Origin: an alpha proteobacterium SCGC AAA288-N07
GTDB taxonomy: Bacteria > Pseudomonadota > Alphaproteobacteria > Pelagibacterales > Pelagibacteraceae
Direction of reading: 5' to 3'
Assembly: GCA_000513055.1 (NCBI GenBank)
Contig: AZYB01000002.1
Coordinates: forward strand, 16,585-80,584
Length of the DNA: 64,000 bases
Positions 1 to 9,949 of this stretch are shown in pieces. The notes below the pieces were generated by a model. That model searched no databases. It was not told the DNA's origin and worked only from the letters and a program-made list of their open reading frames with translations. Each line of letters begins with the position of its first letter. Position 1 is the stretch's first letter. The translations under genes and the position numbers were made by a program.

Positions 1-1
1 T

Positions 2-721
2 TCAGTTTTTGATAACGATACTATAGATTTTTTAGAAAAATATAATTGTCCAATTTATAAAATTGCATCTCCAGAAATAACTGATATTCCTTTGTTGAAA
101 AAAGTTGCTAGAACAAAAAAACCAGTAATTATTTCTAGTGGCTTATCAAAATATTCAGATCTTAAACTTGCTATATCAACATTAAAAAAAAATGGATGCA
201 AAAAAATTATATTGCTTAAATGTACTTCTAGTTATCCTGCGCCAATAAGTGAATTGAACCTAAAAACTATGAATAACTATAAAAAAAAATTCAATATAGA
301 AATCGGATTTTCTGATCATTCAAAAGGAAATTTAGCAGCAGTTGTTGCCGCAGCCAATGGAGCAAAAATTATAGAAAAACATATTTTGTTGAATAGAAAA
401 GAAAAAACTGTCGATAGCTTTTTTTCTTCTGATATTCATCAATTTACAAAATTAGTTAAAAATATAAGGAGTGTTGAAAAAATTTTAGGTAAAGTTAATT
501 ATGCAATTACAAAAAGTTCAAAAAAGAATATTTCAGGAAAAAAATCTATTTATGTTTTTAAAGATATAAAAAAAAATGAGAAATTTTCTAAATCAAACAT
601 TAAATGTGTTCGCCCACATTTTGGGTTACATCCGAGATATTTCAATTCCGTAATTGAAAAAAGATCAAAAAAAGACCTTTATAAGGGAGATAGATTAAAA
701 CTAGAGTATGTAAAAAAATGA
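2..721 (+). CDS. N-acetylneuraminate/pseudaminic acid synthase family protein (NeuB/PseI-like), 5' truncated by window edge
   Basis: Frame is open from base 2 (SVFDNDTIDFLEKYNCPIYKIASPEITDIPLL...) into ORF 92..721; motifs KIASPE, SSGLSKYSDL, LLKCTSSYPAP, IGFSDHS, EKHI, and a C-terminal SAF-like stretch. Confidence 0.88.
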   Translation, partial: SVFDNDTIDFLEKYNCPIYKIASPEITDIPLLKKVARTKKPVIISSGLSKYSDLKLAISTLKKNGCKKIILLKCTSSYPAPISELNLKTMNNYKKKFNIEIGFSDHSKGNLAAVVAAANGAKIIEKHILLNRKEKTVDSFFSSDIHQFTKLVKNIRSVEKILGKVNYAITKSSKKNISGKKSIYVFKDIKKNEKFSKSNIKCVRPHFGLHPRYFNSVIEKRSKKDLYKGDRLKLEYVKK

Positions 722-975
722 AGAAAGAAAAAGAAATTGCTAAATTTATTATTCTTAGATTAAAAAAAATTAATCAACTAAAATTTTTGAAAGTTAGAGC
801 AATCGAAACTATCAATATATTAACTGATGAACGCATTGATTCTCTTCAATTAATGAATTTAATAGTTTCCATAGAAACAAAATTTAATATCAAGTTAAAT
901 CAGCAAAGTTTTTTTGATAGAAAAAAATTAATACTTAAAGACTTAATTAAAATTGTATCAAAAAAAATTAAATAA
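718..975 (+). CDS. acyl carrier protein-like
   Basis: 85 aa; DSLQLMNLIVSIE resembles the phosphopantetheine-attachment DSL context of ACPs; ATGA overlap with the upstream gene. Confidence 0.75.
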   Translation: MKKEKEIAKFIILRLKKINQLKFLKVRAIETINILTDERIDSLQLMNLIVSIETKFNIKLNQQSFFDRKKLILKDLIKIVSKKIK

Positions 976-2423
976 TGAAAAATCTTTATTCGATTTTTTT
1001 AAATAACCTAAAAAAAAATAATTATATATATCAAAATGGAAAATCTTTTACTTTTAAGGAAATTAACAATTATGTGATCATAATTTCTAGATTTATTCAT
1101 GCTCATAAAAAAATTAATAAAATCTTAGTAATAAGTGAAAATCAGATAGATAATATTGCTGTAATGCTAGCTGCAGCAAAACTAAATAAAACAATTATTC
1201 CTTTAAACATTGGCCTGCATATAGATCAGATCATAAAAATTAGAAAAATTATAAAACCAGATATAGCAATACTATCAAAAAATTTTTTACATTATAAAAA
1301 ATATTTTTTTAAAAAGGTTATTTTTTTTGAAAATATTTTAAATATCAAGGAAAAAAATTTATTTTCTCCCACGGTAAATAGTTCCAAAAATAAAAAATTT
1401 ATTATAACATTTTCTTCTGGTACCACTAGCCAACCTAAACCAATAATATTTTCCCAGAATACAAAATATTATAGATTTCAACATATTAAAAAAACATTTG
1501 ATGTAAAAAATAAAGATGTAATTTTAAATTTCTCAACTCTTGATCATTCTCTGGGGCAGAGGATTTTTCTGTTAGCACTTTTAAATGGAAATTCATTAAT
1601 TTTTCAAAAAAAATTAAATATTTATCATCTAAAAAAATTAATAAAAAAATTTAATATATCATTCTCAATACTACCATCTAATTATCTCAAAATTCTCAAA
1701 AAGTATATTTTATCCAATAAAATAAAAATAAAAAAAGTTGTTTCTGCGGCATCAGGCATTTCGCTGGATGAAAAATTAAGTTTTTTTAATTCTAAAATTA
1801 AATTTTATGAAATGTATGGCGCATCTGAAATTGGAACGATTACTAGTCTTTCAAAATCTGATGGTATAAAAAAATTTAAATCAGTAGGAAAAGTTTTAAA
1901 TGGGGCTAAAATTAAAATTTTAGATGATAACAGAAAAACACTTAATCACTATAAGGTTGGTGAAATTAGCTGCAAAACAAATTTAAAATTTGAAAATTAT
2001 TTTAATAATAAAAAACTAACTAGCAGATCTTTTTACAAAGGCTATTTTCTAACAGGTGATCTTGGATATCTTGATAACAAAAAGTATTTATATTTCGTAT
2101 CAAGAAAAAGAGATTTAATTATTACAAGTGGATTAAACATATATCCAAGTGATATTGAAAATAAAATAAGCAAACTAAAAAATATTAAGGAAGTTGCAGT
2201 AATTGGCCTAGAAGATGAATATTATGGAGAGGTAGTGTCCGCTGTTTGTGTATTAAAAAAAAAAAGCAACAACTATGAAACGAAAATAAGAGGTTTTTTA
2301 TTAAAAAGCTTAGCTACTTTTCAACAACCCGTGAATTATTTTTTTGTAGAAAAATTACCAAAAAATTCACTTGGAAAAGTTTTAAAATATAAATTAAGAA
2401 AAAAATTTCACAAAAAAATTTAA
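975..2423 (+). CDS. AMP-dependent synthetase/ligase (acyl-activating enzyme)
   Basis: FSSGTTSQPKP P-loop, YGASEIG, TGDLGYLD, GLNIYPSDIE, C-terminal KNSLGKVLKYKLR. Confidence 0.87.
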   Translation: MKNLYSIFLNNLKKNNYIYQNGKSFTFKEINNYVIIISRFIHAHKKINKILVISENQIDNIAVMLAAAKLNKTIIPLNIGLHIDQIIKIRKIIKPDIAILSKNFLHYKKYFFKKVIFFENILNIKEKNLFSPTVNSSKNKKFIITFSSGTTSQPKPIIFSQNTKYYRFQHIKKTFDVKNKDVILNFSTLDHSLGQRIFLLALLNGNSLIFQKKLNIYHLKKLIKKFNISFSILPSNYLKILKKYILSNKIKIKKVVSAASGISLDEKLSFFNSKIKFYEMYGASEIGTITSLSKSDGIKKFKSVGKVLNGAKIKILDDNRKTLNHYKVGEISCKTNLKFENYFNNKKLTSRSFYKGYFLTGDLGYLDNKKYLYFVSRKRDLIITSGLNIYPSDIENKISKLKNIKEVAVIGLEDEYYGEVVSAVCVLKKKSNNYETKIRGFLLKSLATFQQPVNYFFVEKLPKNSLGKVLKYKLRKKFHKKI

Positions 2424-3973
2424 TGAAAAAAATATTAATAAGAACAAATTTTGATGAGAAAATAGGTCTAGGTCATATAATGAGAATGTTTTATTTTGCA
2501 AGTTATTTAAAAAAAAAAAAATTTATAATTTATTTAGCATTAGATAGAAATATAAATAAATTTTCAAATTTTTTACGTTTGAAATTTTCTTTCTGTAATA
2601 TTATTTATATTTACGACAAGACTAAATTTAATAATCAATTAGAAGATGCAAATAAGATAAAAAAAATTGTAAATGGATTTAATATTACTCATATAATTAT
2701 TGATGATTACAGAATTAACAAAACATGGGAAAAATTTTTTTTTAAAAAACAAAAAATTATAGTTTTTTCAGATTTAGATAACAAAAAACACCTATGCGAT
2801 TTTATAATCGATTCAAGATGGCTAGGTAAATTTACCCACAGTAGATATAAGGGAAATCTACCAAAAGTTACAAAAAAACTTTTAGGACCTAAATATGCAA
2901 TTATTAATCATAACCTAAAAAAAACTATAAAAAATAAAAAATTTATTATTACTTTCTATCTAGGTGGTGGAGGAAATTTTAATATGATCAAAAATACTAT
3001 TATAAGTTTATCTAAATTAATTAATGAAAAAAAATATAAAAATATTTCAATATATTTAATTGTTGGACCAACAATAGTTAATTTTAAAAAAAAAAACCTA
3101 AAAAAAAAACATATAAGAGTTATTAAAAATAGTTATGATATTTCAAAAATATTACAAAAAACAAGTTTTTTTGTAGGAGTTTCAAGTTCAATAATTTATG
3201 AACTGAACTATTTAGGTATACCATCATTAATTTTTCCAACAACCTCCAACCAAATAAATAAAGATAATGACCTAGAAGATATGGGTTTTTATTTTAATAT
3301 GGAAAAATCAAATTTAATATACTCTAAAAAAATTAGTCAGTTTATATTACAAATATATCATAAATATATAAGAATAAAAAAATTAACTAAAAAAAGAAAA
3401 ATCGAAGTTGACAATAAAGGTGTAGAAAGAATTTATAGTATAATTTTTAAAAATAAAAAAATATTTAAAAAAATCATTTTCAAAGATCCAAATTATAATA
3501 GTATTTCAATTGTAAGAGATAATTTAGTAAATTATTATTTAAATTGCAGAAATCTAAAAAGCAATAGGGATAATAGTGTGAATAGAAAATTAATTAAAAA
3601 AATAGATCATTATTTATGGTGGTTTCTTAATAACTTTAAACACTACTATTTTGCAAAAAATAATAAGATAATTATTTTTTTAAGTCATAAACTCATAAAA
3701 AGGGAAAACTATTTCATTGGTAGCTGGTTTAAAACTTTTGAAAAAGTTAGTATTTTAGATATTTTAAAAGTACTTAATTGGCAGCTTAAAAATATGAAAA
3801 AAAAATATAGATGGTTAGCGGTAATAAAAAAATCGAATAAATTAGTTTTTAAAATTAATACTTATTTAAAATTTAAAAAAATAAATCCTATTTATGATTC
3901 TAAGAGCATTAATTTTTTGGTAAACCATTATAAAATAAAAAATAAAAGTAATTATTATTTTTTAGAAAAATAA
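2423..3973 (+). CDS. PseG-like UDP-sugar hydrolase with an additional C-terminal domain (possible PseH/GNAT-like acyltransferase)
   Basis: N-term KILIRTNFDEKIGLGHIMRM, IIIDDYRI, LLGPKYAIIN, YLGGGGN, VGVSSSIIYELNYLGIPSL are PseG-like; about 170 aa C-terminal extension with LVNYYLNCRNLKSNRDNSVN...HYLWWFLNN...YFIGSWF. Confidence 0.75.
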   Translation: MKKILIRTNFDEKIGLGHIMRMFYFASYLKKKKFIIYLALDRNINKFSNFLRLKFSFCNIIYIYDKTKFNNQLEDANKIKKIVNGFNITHIIIDDYRINKTWEKFFFKKQKIIVFSDLDNKKHLCDFIIDSRWLGKFTHSRYKGNLPKVTKKLLGPKYAIINHNLKKTIKNKKFIITFYLGGGGNFNMIKNTIISLSKLINEKKYKNISIYLIVGPTIVNFKKKNLKKKHIRVIKNSYDISKILQKTSFFVGVSSSIIYELNYLGIPSLIFPTTSNQINKDNDLEDMGFYFNMEKSNLIYSKKISQFILQIYHKYIRIKKLTKKRKIEVDNKGVERIYSIIFKNKKIFKKIIFKDPNYNSISIVRDNLVNYYLNCRNLKSNRDNSVNRKLIKKIDHYLWWFLNNFKHYYFAKNNKIIIFLSHKLIKRENYFIGSWFKTFEKVSILDILKVLNWQLKNMKKKYRWLAVIKKSNKLVFKINTYLKFKKINPIYDSKSINFLVNHYKIKNKSNYYFLEK

Positions 3974-3993
3974 ATTTTTAAGAAGAAAATAAA

Positions 3994-4770
3994 TTAATTA
4001 ATTTTACATTCAATAGGAGTGTGATCTGAAGGTTTAATTTTAGATCTGGGTTGTTTATTTATATTTACAAATTTAATATTATTTAAGAGATTATTTGATA
4101 CTAAAAAATGATCAATCCTCATTCCGTAATTATTTTGCCAAGATCTAGCCTGGTAATCCCAAAAAGTATATTCTTTTTTATCATTATTGAAGTATCTATA
4201 AATATCATGAAAGCCTAGGTTAATTAATTCTCTAAATTTTTTTCTAATTTCTAATTTAAATAAAGCATCATCTTCATATTTTTTGTAATCGTACACATCA
4301 ATTTTATCTGGGATAATGTTGAAGTCTCCTCCAATAATAATATTACCATAATCTACTATAGTTTTCTTTATGCGCTTTATTAATAAATCTAGCCATTCTT
4401 TTTTGTAACTATATTTTTCCGTTTCAACTGGATTGCCATTAGGCACATATATATTTATTAGCTTGATTGTTTTTGTATTTATTTTTGTATCACCCTTTAT
4501 TATTCTTGCTTGATCTGGTTTGTTGCTCAGGAAATCAAAGTCAATATTTTCAATTTTTTTTTTTGATAAAAAAGCTACACCATTATAGCTTTTTTGGCCC
4601 AGAACATATGATTTGTAACCAACCTTTTCGAATTCATTAAATGGAAAGTTTTTTTCTTCAGTTTTTATTTCTTGCATCATCAGTATATCCGGTTTTGATG
4701 ATTTCAAATAAATTAAAATATTTTCTATTCTCGCTCTTACTGAGTTAACATTCCACGATGACAATACCAT
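3994..4770 (-). CDS. xthA: exodeoxyribonuclease III
   Basis: SWNVNSVRAR, MMQEIKTE, GGDFNIIPDKIDVYD, MRIDHFLVS, SDHTPIE; start set to internal MVLSSWNVNSVRAR, overlapping the upstream stop as TAATG. Confidence 0.93.
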   Translation of the reverse strand: MVLSSWNVNSVRARIENILIYLKSSKPDILMMQEIKTEEKNFPFNEFEKVGYKSYVLGQKSYNGVAFLSKKKIENIDFDFLSNKPDQARIIKGDTKINTKTIKLINIYVPNGNPVETEKYSYKKEWLDLLIKRIKKTIVDYGNIIIGGDFNIIPDKIDVYDYKKYEDDALFKLEIRKKFRELINLGFHDIYRYFNNDKKEYTFWDYQARSWQNNYGMRIDHFLVSNNLLNNIKFVNINKQPRSKIKPSDHTPIECKIN

Positions 4771-5087
4771 TAAATAGAAAATGATATTCCACAACCGCAA
4801 GATGATTTGATTTTAGGATTAGATATTTTAAAAGAAGTTCCCATTAGCTCAGAAACATAATCTACTTCTGAACCTCTTAAAAGTTCTAACGAACTCTTAT
4901 CAATGAGAATATTATTTATTTTTTTGTCTTCTTGATCAATATTTTTATCAAAAGAAAAATCATATTTGAAACCAGAACAACCTCCGCCTAATACAGATAA
5001 TCTAAAGAAGGTACCAGGTTCTTTTTTAGACACGAGCCAATCAACTTGTTTTATTGCTTTTTCGGTAAATTTTATTTCATTAATCAT
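4770..5087 (-). CDS. erpA: iron-sulfur cluster assembly/insertion protein (IscA/ErpA, HesB family)
   Basis: LGGGCSGFKYDF and C-terminal CGCG motif. Confidence 0.87.
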   Translation of the reverse strand: MINEIKFTEKAIKQVDWLVSKKEPGTFFRLSVLGGGCSGFKYDFSFDKNIDQEDKKINNILIDKSSLELLRGSEVDYVSELMGTSFKISNPKIKSSCGCGISFSI

Positions 5088-5128
5088 TATTTTACTTACA
5101 TAACATAATATAATATTTAGTTAAAATA

Positions 5129-6262
5129 ATGCAAAGGTATAAAAAAAAATATCTAAATTTAAAAATTTCGATAAGTAAAGGTAGATTATATAAAGAAAAA
5201 GAAAGTGATCTTAGAACGCCCTTCCAAAGAGACAGAGATAGAATCGTTCATAGTGCATCATTTAGACGCTTAAAACACAAAACGCAGGTTTTTGTTAATA
5301 CAGATGGAGATCATTATAGAACTAGACTAACTCACTCAATGGAAGTTTCACAAATATCAAGAACAATAGCTAGAGCTTTAAATTTAAATGAAGATTTATG
5401 TGAAACATTAAGTTTAGCACATGATTTGGGTCACACGCCCTTCGGTCATGCTGGAGCAGAAGTCCTCGATGATTGTATGAAAAATTATGGTGGTTTTGAT
5501 CACAATATACAAACTTTAAGAATAGTTAATGTTTTAGAAGAAAAATATTATAATTTTAAAGGATTAAACCTAACTATTGAATCATTAGAAGGATTAATAA
5601 AACATAATGGCCCGTTGCATGATACTGATAGATTTAATAAAATTTTGGGATTAAATACTTTTAAAAAAAAAATAAATTTTAAAAGATTTCCATTTTTAGA
5701 ATCACAAGTTTCTTCTATTTCAGATGATATAGCTTACAATAATCACGATATAGAAGATGGGATAGCAGCAAACTTATTCACTATTAAGGAAATTACAGAA
5801 ATACCCTTTTTTAAAAAAATATATAAAAAACATAGTAAAAATGTAAAAAAATTTAGTAATAAAATAATTATTTCGCAAGTAATTAGAGAATCAATCAATC
5901 AAATGGTTGTAGATATTGTAGAAAATACTAAAAAAAATATTAATAAATATAAAATAAAATCTTTAAATAATATATATATTTGTAACAAACCTATTGTTTG
6001 TTTTTCAAGTAAAATGAAAGAAATAGATAGCCAAATCAAATTTTTTTTGAGTCATAATATGTATAATAATAAATACATTTTAAAAAAGACAAATGAAGGA
6101 AAAAAAATAATAAAAAATTTGTTTAATAGCTTAAAAAAAAATCCAAAAAAATATATTAGAAATGATTTATTCAAAACTGGTATAAAAGAAAGAGTAATTG
6201 CAGATTTTATTGCGGGAATGACCGACAGATTTGCCATTAATTTAAATAGAAATTTTGAATGA
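5129..6262 (+). CDS. dgt: deoxyguanosinetriphosphate triphosphohydrolase-like protein
   Basis: RTPFQRDRDRIVHSASFRRLKHKTQVF, HDLGHTPFGHAGE-like HD motif, SISDDIAYNNHDIEDG. Confidence 0.93.
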   Translation: MQRYKKKYLNLKISISKGRLYKEKESDLRTPFQRDRDRIVHSASFRRLKHKTQVFVNTDGDHYRTRLTHSMEVSQISRTIARALNLNEDLCETLSLAHDLGHTPFGHAGAEVLDDCMKNYGGFDHNIQTLRIVNVLEEKYYNFKGLNLTIESLEGLIKHNGPLHDTDRFNKILGLNTFKKKINFKRFPFLESQVSSISDDIAYNNHDIEDGIAANLFTIKEITEIPFFKKIYKKHSKNVKKFSNKIIISQVIRESINQMVVDIVENTKKNINKYKIKSLNNIYICNKPIVCFSSKMKEIDSQIKFFLSHNMYNNKYILKKTNEGKKIIKNLFNSLKKNPKKYIRNDLFKTGIKERVIADFIAGMTDRFAINLNRNFE

Positions 6263-7990
6263 ATATATTTTCAATTTATTTAGAAAAAATTAAGAAATTA
6301 CTAATTGATCTAGAAAAACTACAAAAAATAAAACTTTCTAATAATTTCAATAGTTTAACTATTGAATTAACCCCAAAAGAATTACAAGGCGACATTTCAT
6401 GCAATGCTGCTTTATTGTTATCTAAAATAAACAATAAAAAGCCGAAAGATATTGCAACATTACTTAAAGTAAATATGATTGAAAAATTTCCTGAGTTCAA
6501 AAATATATTTATTGCTGAACCTGGTTTTTTAAATATTGAATTTACTGATAATTTTTGGCAGAATTTTTTAACTAAATTGTTAAATCTAAAAGAAAATTAT
6601 GGATCAAGTTTTTCTGAAAAAAAAAAATACAACGTTGAATTTGTTTCCGCTAATCCCACAGGACCATTGCATGCTGGACATTGTAGAGGAGCAATATTAG
6701 GCGATGTAATAGTAAATTTACTAGTTTTTAACGGCAATGAAGTTATTAAAGAATACTATGTTAATGATCAGGGAAACCAGATAAAAAATTTTACTTTATC
6801 TGTTTATTTTAGAATAATTGAAATTTTGCATAATAAAAAGTTTCCAGAAAATAAAAATGAATTATATCCAGGTAAGTATATTGTGGATATTGCAAAAAAA
6901 ATTATTGATAAAAAATTGATTAATGAATTCAATAATTTTGAAAAAATTTATAAACAACTAAAAGAATTTTCTATAAAAGAATCTATAAAATTAATTACAA
7001 TGAACTTGAATTTGCTAGGAATACACCACAACCATTTTGTTTTTGAAAGTCAGCTATATAAAAATGGCGAAATAGAAAGTACTGTTGAAAAATTAAAAAA
7101 AAAAAACCTTGTTTATTATGGAAAGATTGAAGCACCAAAGTCTGAAGAAAAAAATAATTGGGAAGAACGAAAGCAACTTCTATTTAAATCATCTTTATAT
7201 GGTGATGATAAAGACCGCCCATTGCAAAAAAAATGATTTGTCATGGACATATTTTGCTGGAGACTTAGCCTATCATAATAATAAAATTAAGAGAAATTTT
7301 GATATATTAATAAATGTTTTGGGTGCTGACCACACGGGTTATATTAAAAGAATAAATGCTGGAGTAGAAGCGCTCTCAAACAAAAAAGTAAAATTAAGCT
7401 GCAAAGTTAGCCAACTGGTTAAGCTGTTAAAAGATGGAAAACCTTTTAAAATGTCGAAAAGAAAAGGCGACTACATAACAGTCGAAGATCTTATTCATGA
7501 AGTAGGAAAAGATCCTGTTAGATTTATTATGTTAAGTAGAAGTAATGAAGTTGAATTAGATTTTGATTTTAAGAAAGTTACTGAAAAAACAAAAGATAAT
7601 CCAGTTTATTATGTTCAATATTGTTATGCAAGAATTTGTTCAGTTTTCAGAAATCTTAAAAAAGACTTAAACGAAAAAATTAACTTTGATAAAGAAGAAT
7701 TGAAAGTAAATTTTTATGAGAGACAAATAATTAAAAAATTATCTGAGTGGCCAAAATGCGTATTTATTTCAACTCAGAAAATGGAACCTCATAGGATTCC
7801 TGTTTATTTATATGAGTTAGCAACTTTGTTTCATTCTTATTGGAACTTGGGAAAAGATAACGTTTCTTTTAGATTTATTAATGATGGTGAACCAGCAAGT
7901 TTAACAAAATTAATTATTTTAAAATGTATTTCACTTGTGGTCAAATCCGGAATGAATTTGATTGGGGTTAATGCTCCAAATAAAATGTGA
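6259..7990 (+). CDS. argS: arginyl-tRNA synthetase, split by an apparent +1 frameshift at A8 (7226-7233)
   Basis: ORF 6259..7236 has VSANPTGPLHAGHCRGAILGD and ends LLFKSSLYGDDKDRPLQKK*; the continuation DLSWTYFAGDLAYHNNK...KMSKRKGDYITVEDLI lies in the other frame (ORF 7109..7990). Confidence 0.93.
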
Positions 7991-8247
7991 TGCTCAAAGA
8001 AATAAAGTATGCAGTTTATTTATTCACAATATTTTTTTTTATTTTTTTTGTTGTTAATTTTTATTTATCTGAAAATAATATTAAGAGGAACAACAAAGTT
8101 ATTTATCAATACCAAAATGAACTAGATAAAAAATTTAATAATTTACCTATAATTAAAAATGATACAAACGATATTATTGAATACACAGATGAAATTGAGA
8201 TATTAAAAAACAAGAAACAAAGGAAATTTTGGGATTTGATAAAATAA
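7987..8247 (+). CDS. small single-TM protein, in the slot often held by a SPOR-domain protein in alphaproteobacteria
   Basis: 86 aa, N-terminal hydrophobic segment YAVYLFTIFFFIFFVVNFYL; ATGA overlap with argS. Confidence 0.6.
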   Translation: MMLKEIKYAVYLFTIFFFIFFVVNFYLSENNIKRNNKVIYQYQNELDKKFNNLPIIKNDTNDIIEYTDEIEILKNKKQRKFWDLIK

Positions 8248-9199
8248 ATGAAAAATAGAAAAGCATTTATAACTGGCATTAGCTCAACATATTTGAAAAA
8301 AAATGAAATTAATTTTTTAAAAAAAAATAAACCTTGGGGTGTAATCTTATTTGAAAGAAACATACATAGTTTTGATCAAACAAAGACATTGATAAATCAA
8401 ATTAAATTTTGTTTTCGCGATAAAAAGTATCCAATCCTGATTGATGAAGAAGGTGGTAGAGTTACAAGGTTAAAAAAAATTATTGATACAAGTAAATTTT
8501 CCTCAAAATTTTTTGGTGAATTATATATAAAAAGCAGGAAAAATTTTTTTTTTCAATATAAAATTTATATAAACTCCATCTCTCAAATCTTAAATGATCT
8601 TGGTATTAATATTAATACTGTACCAGTTTTAGATGTAGCCAGATATAAAACAAATAAAATATTAACTAATCGTGCTTTTTCAAATAAAGTTAATATTGTT
8701 TCTAAACTTGGAGATTATTGTATCAAGTTGTATTCAAAAAATAGAATTGGTACAGTTATTAAACATATTCCAGGACACGGTCTAGCAACTAAAGATAGTC
8801 ACTTTAGTACCCCTATAGTTAATGAAAAAAAAAAAAAACTTAATAAACACTGATTTTTTAGCATTTAAAAATAAAAAAACTTTTTTTGCAATGACTGCTC
8901 ATATTATTTATTCTCAATATGATCCAATCAATACTGCAACGCATTCCAAGATAATTATAGATAATATAATAAGAAAAAAATTGAAATTTGATCATCTTCT
9001 AATGTCCGATGACATATCTATGAAAGCTCTGAGGCATGGCCTTAAAGAAAATGTTATTAAATCTCTGAAAGCAGGATGTAATCTGATCTTACATTGCAAT
9101 GGAAATATCAATGAAATGAGATTGATTGCAAATAATGTACCAAAAATAGATGATTTTATTATAAAAAAAACATCACAATTTTATAAATTTCTAATATAA
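8248..9199 (+). CDS. nagZ: beta-N-acetylhexosaminidase (GH3), split by an apparent +1 frameshift in A14 (8825-8838)
   Basis: LIDEEGGRVTRL, KHIPGHGLATKDSHFSTPIV in the first ORF; SDDISMKALRHG in the second. Confidence 0.88.
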
Positions 9200-9208
9200 A
9201 ATTATTGT

Positions 9209-9949
9209 ATGCTTGATAATGATTCTAATAATTTTGAAATAAATTTATCTAATTATTCAGGACCTTTAGATGTATTATTAGATTTAGCTAAATCACAAAA
9301 AGTTGATTTAGCAACAATTTCAATATCAGAATTAGCTGACCAATTTAATGTATTTGTAAATAAAGCAAAAAAACTTAATTTAGATTTAGCTTCTGAATAT
9401 TTATTGATGGCTACTTGGTTAACTTACCTAAAATCTAAATTACTATTACCAGAAATCGAAGATGATGATTTCAAAGTTCTAGAAGTAGCGGAAAAACTAA
9501 AATTACAATTAAAAAAATTAGAATTAATTAGAATTCTTTCAGATCAAATGTTAAAAAGAAAAAGACTGGGAGTAAGTATTTTTGCTAGAGGAACGAAGGG
9601 TGGAATTAGATCAATTCATAATACAAATTATTCAGTTACATTGTATGAAGTATTAAAATCTTACTCTAATCATGTAATGAAAAAAGACTTTATGAGAATT
9701 AATATACCTAGATTACCTCTGTTTACCACTGAAGAAGGAATAAAAAGAATCAAGGCATTTATTAGTAAACTATCTGAGTGGAAAAATTTAACAGAATTAA
9801 TTCCAAAAGATTTCGGAAAACCTGAAGTTTTAAAAAAATCTGGTTTAGCTGGCATCTTTTCAGGATCCCTGGAACTATCAAAAGAGGGTAATATTGAAAT
9901 AAAACAAAATAGACTCTTTGATAATATATTTATAAGGCGGAAAGAATGA
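9209..9949 (+). CDS. scpA: segregation and condensation protein A
   Basis: YSGPLDVLLDLAKSQKVDLATISI, LLMATWLTYLKSKLLLP. Confidence 0.93.
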   Translation: MLDNDSNNFEINLSNYSGPLDVLLDLAKSQKVDLATISISELADQFNVFVNKAKKLNLDLASEYLLMATWLTYLKSKLLLPEIEDDDFKVLEVAEKLKLQLKKLELIRILSDQMLKRKRLGVSIFARGTKGGIRSIHNTNYSVTLYEVLKSYSNHVMKKDFMRINIPRLPLFTTEEGIKRIKAFISKLSEWKNLTELIPKDFGKPEVLKKSGLAGIFSGSLELSKEGNIEIKQNRLFDNIFIRRKE

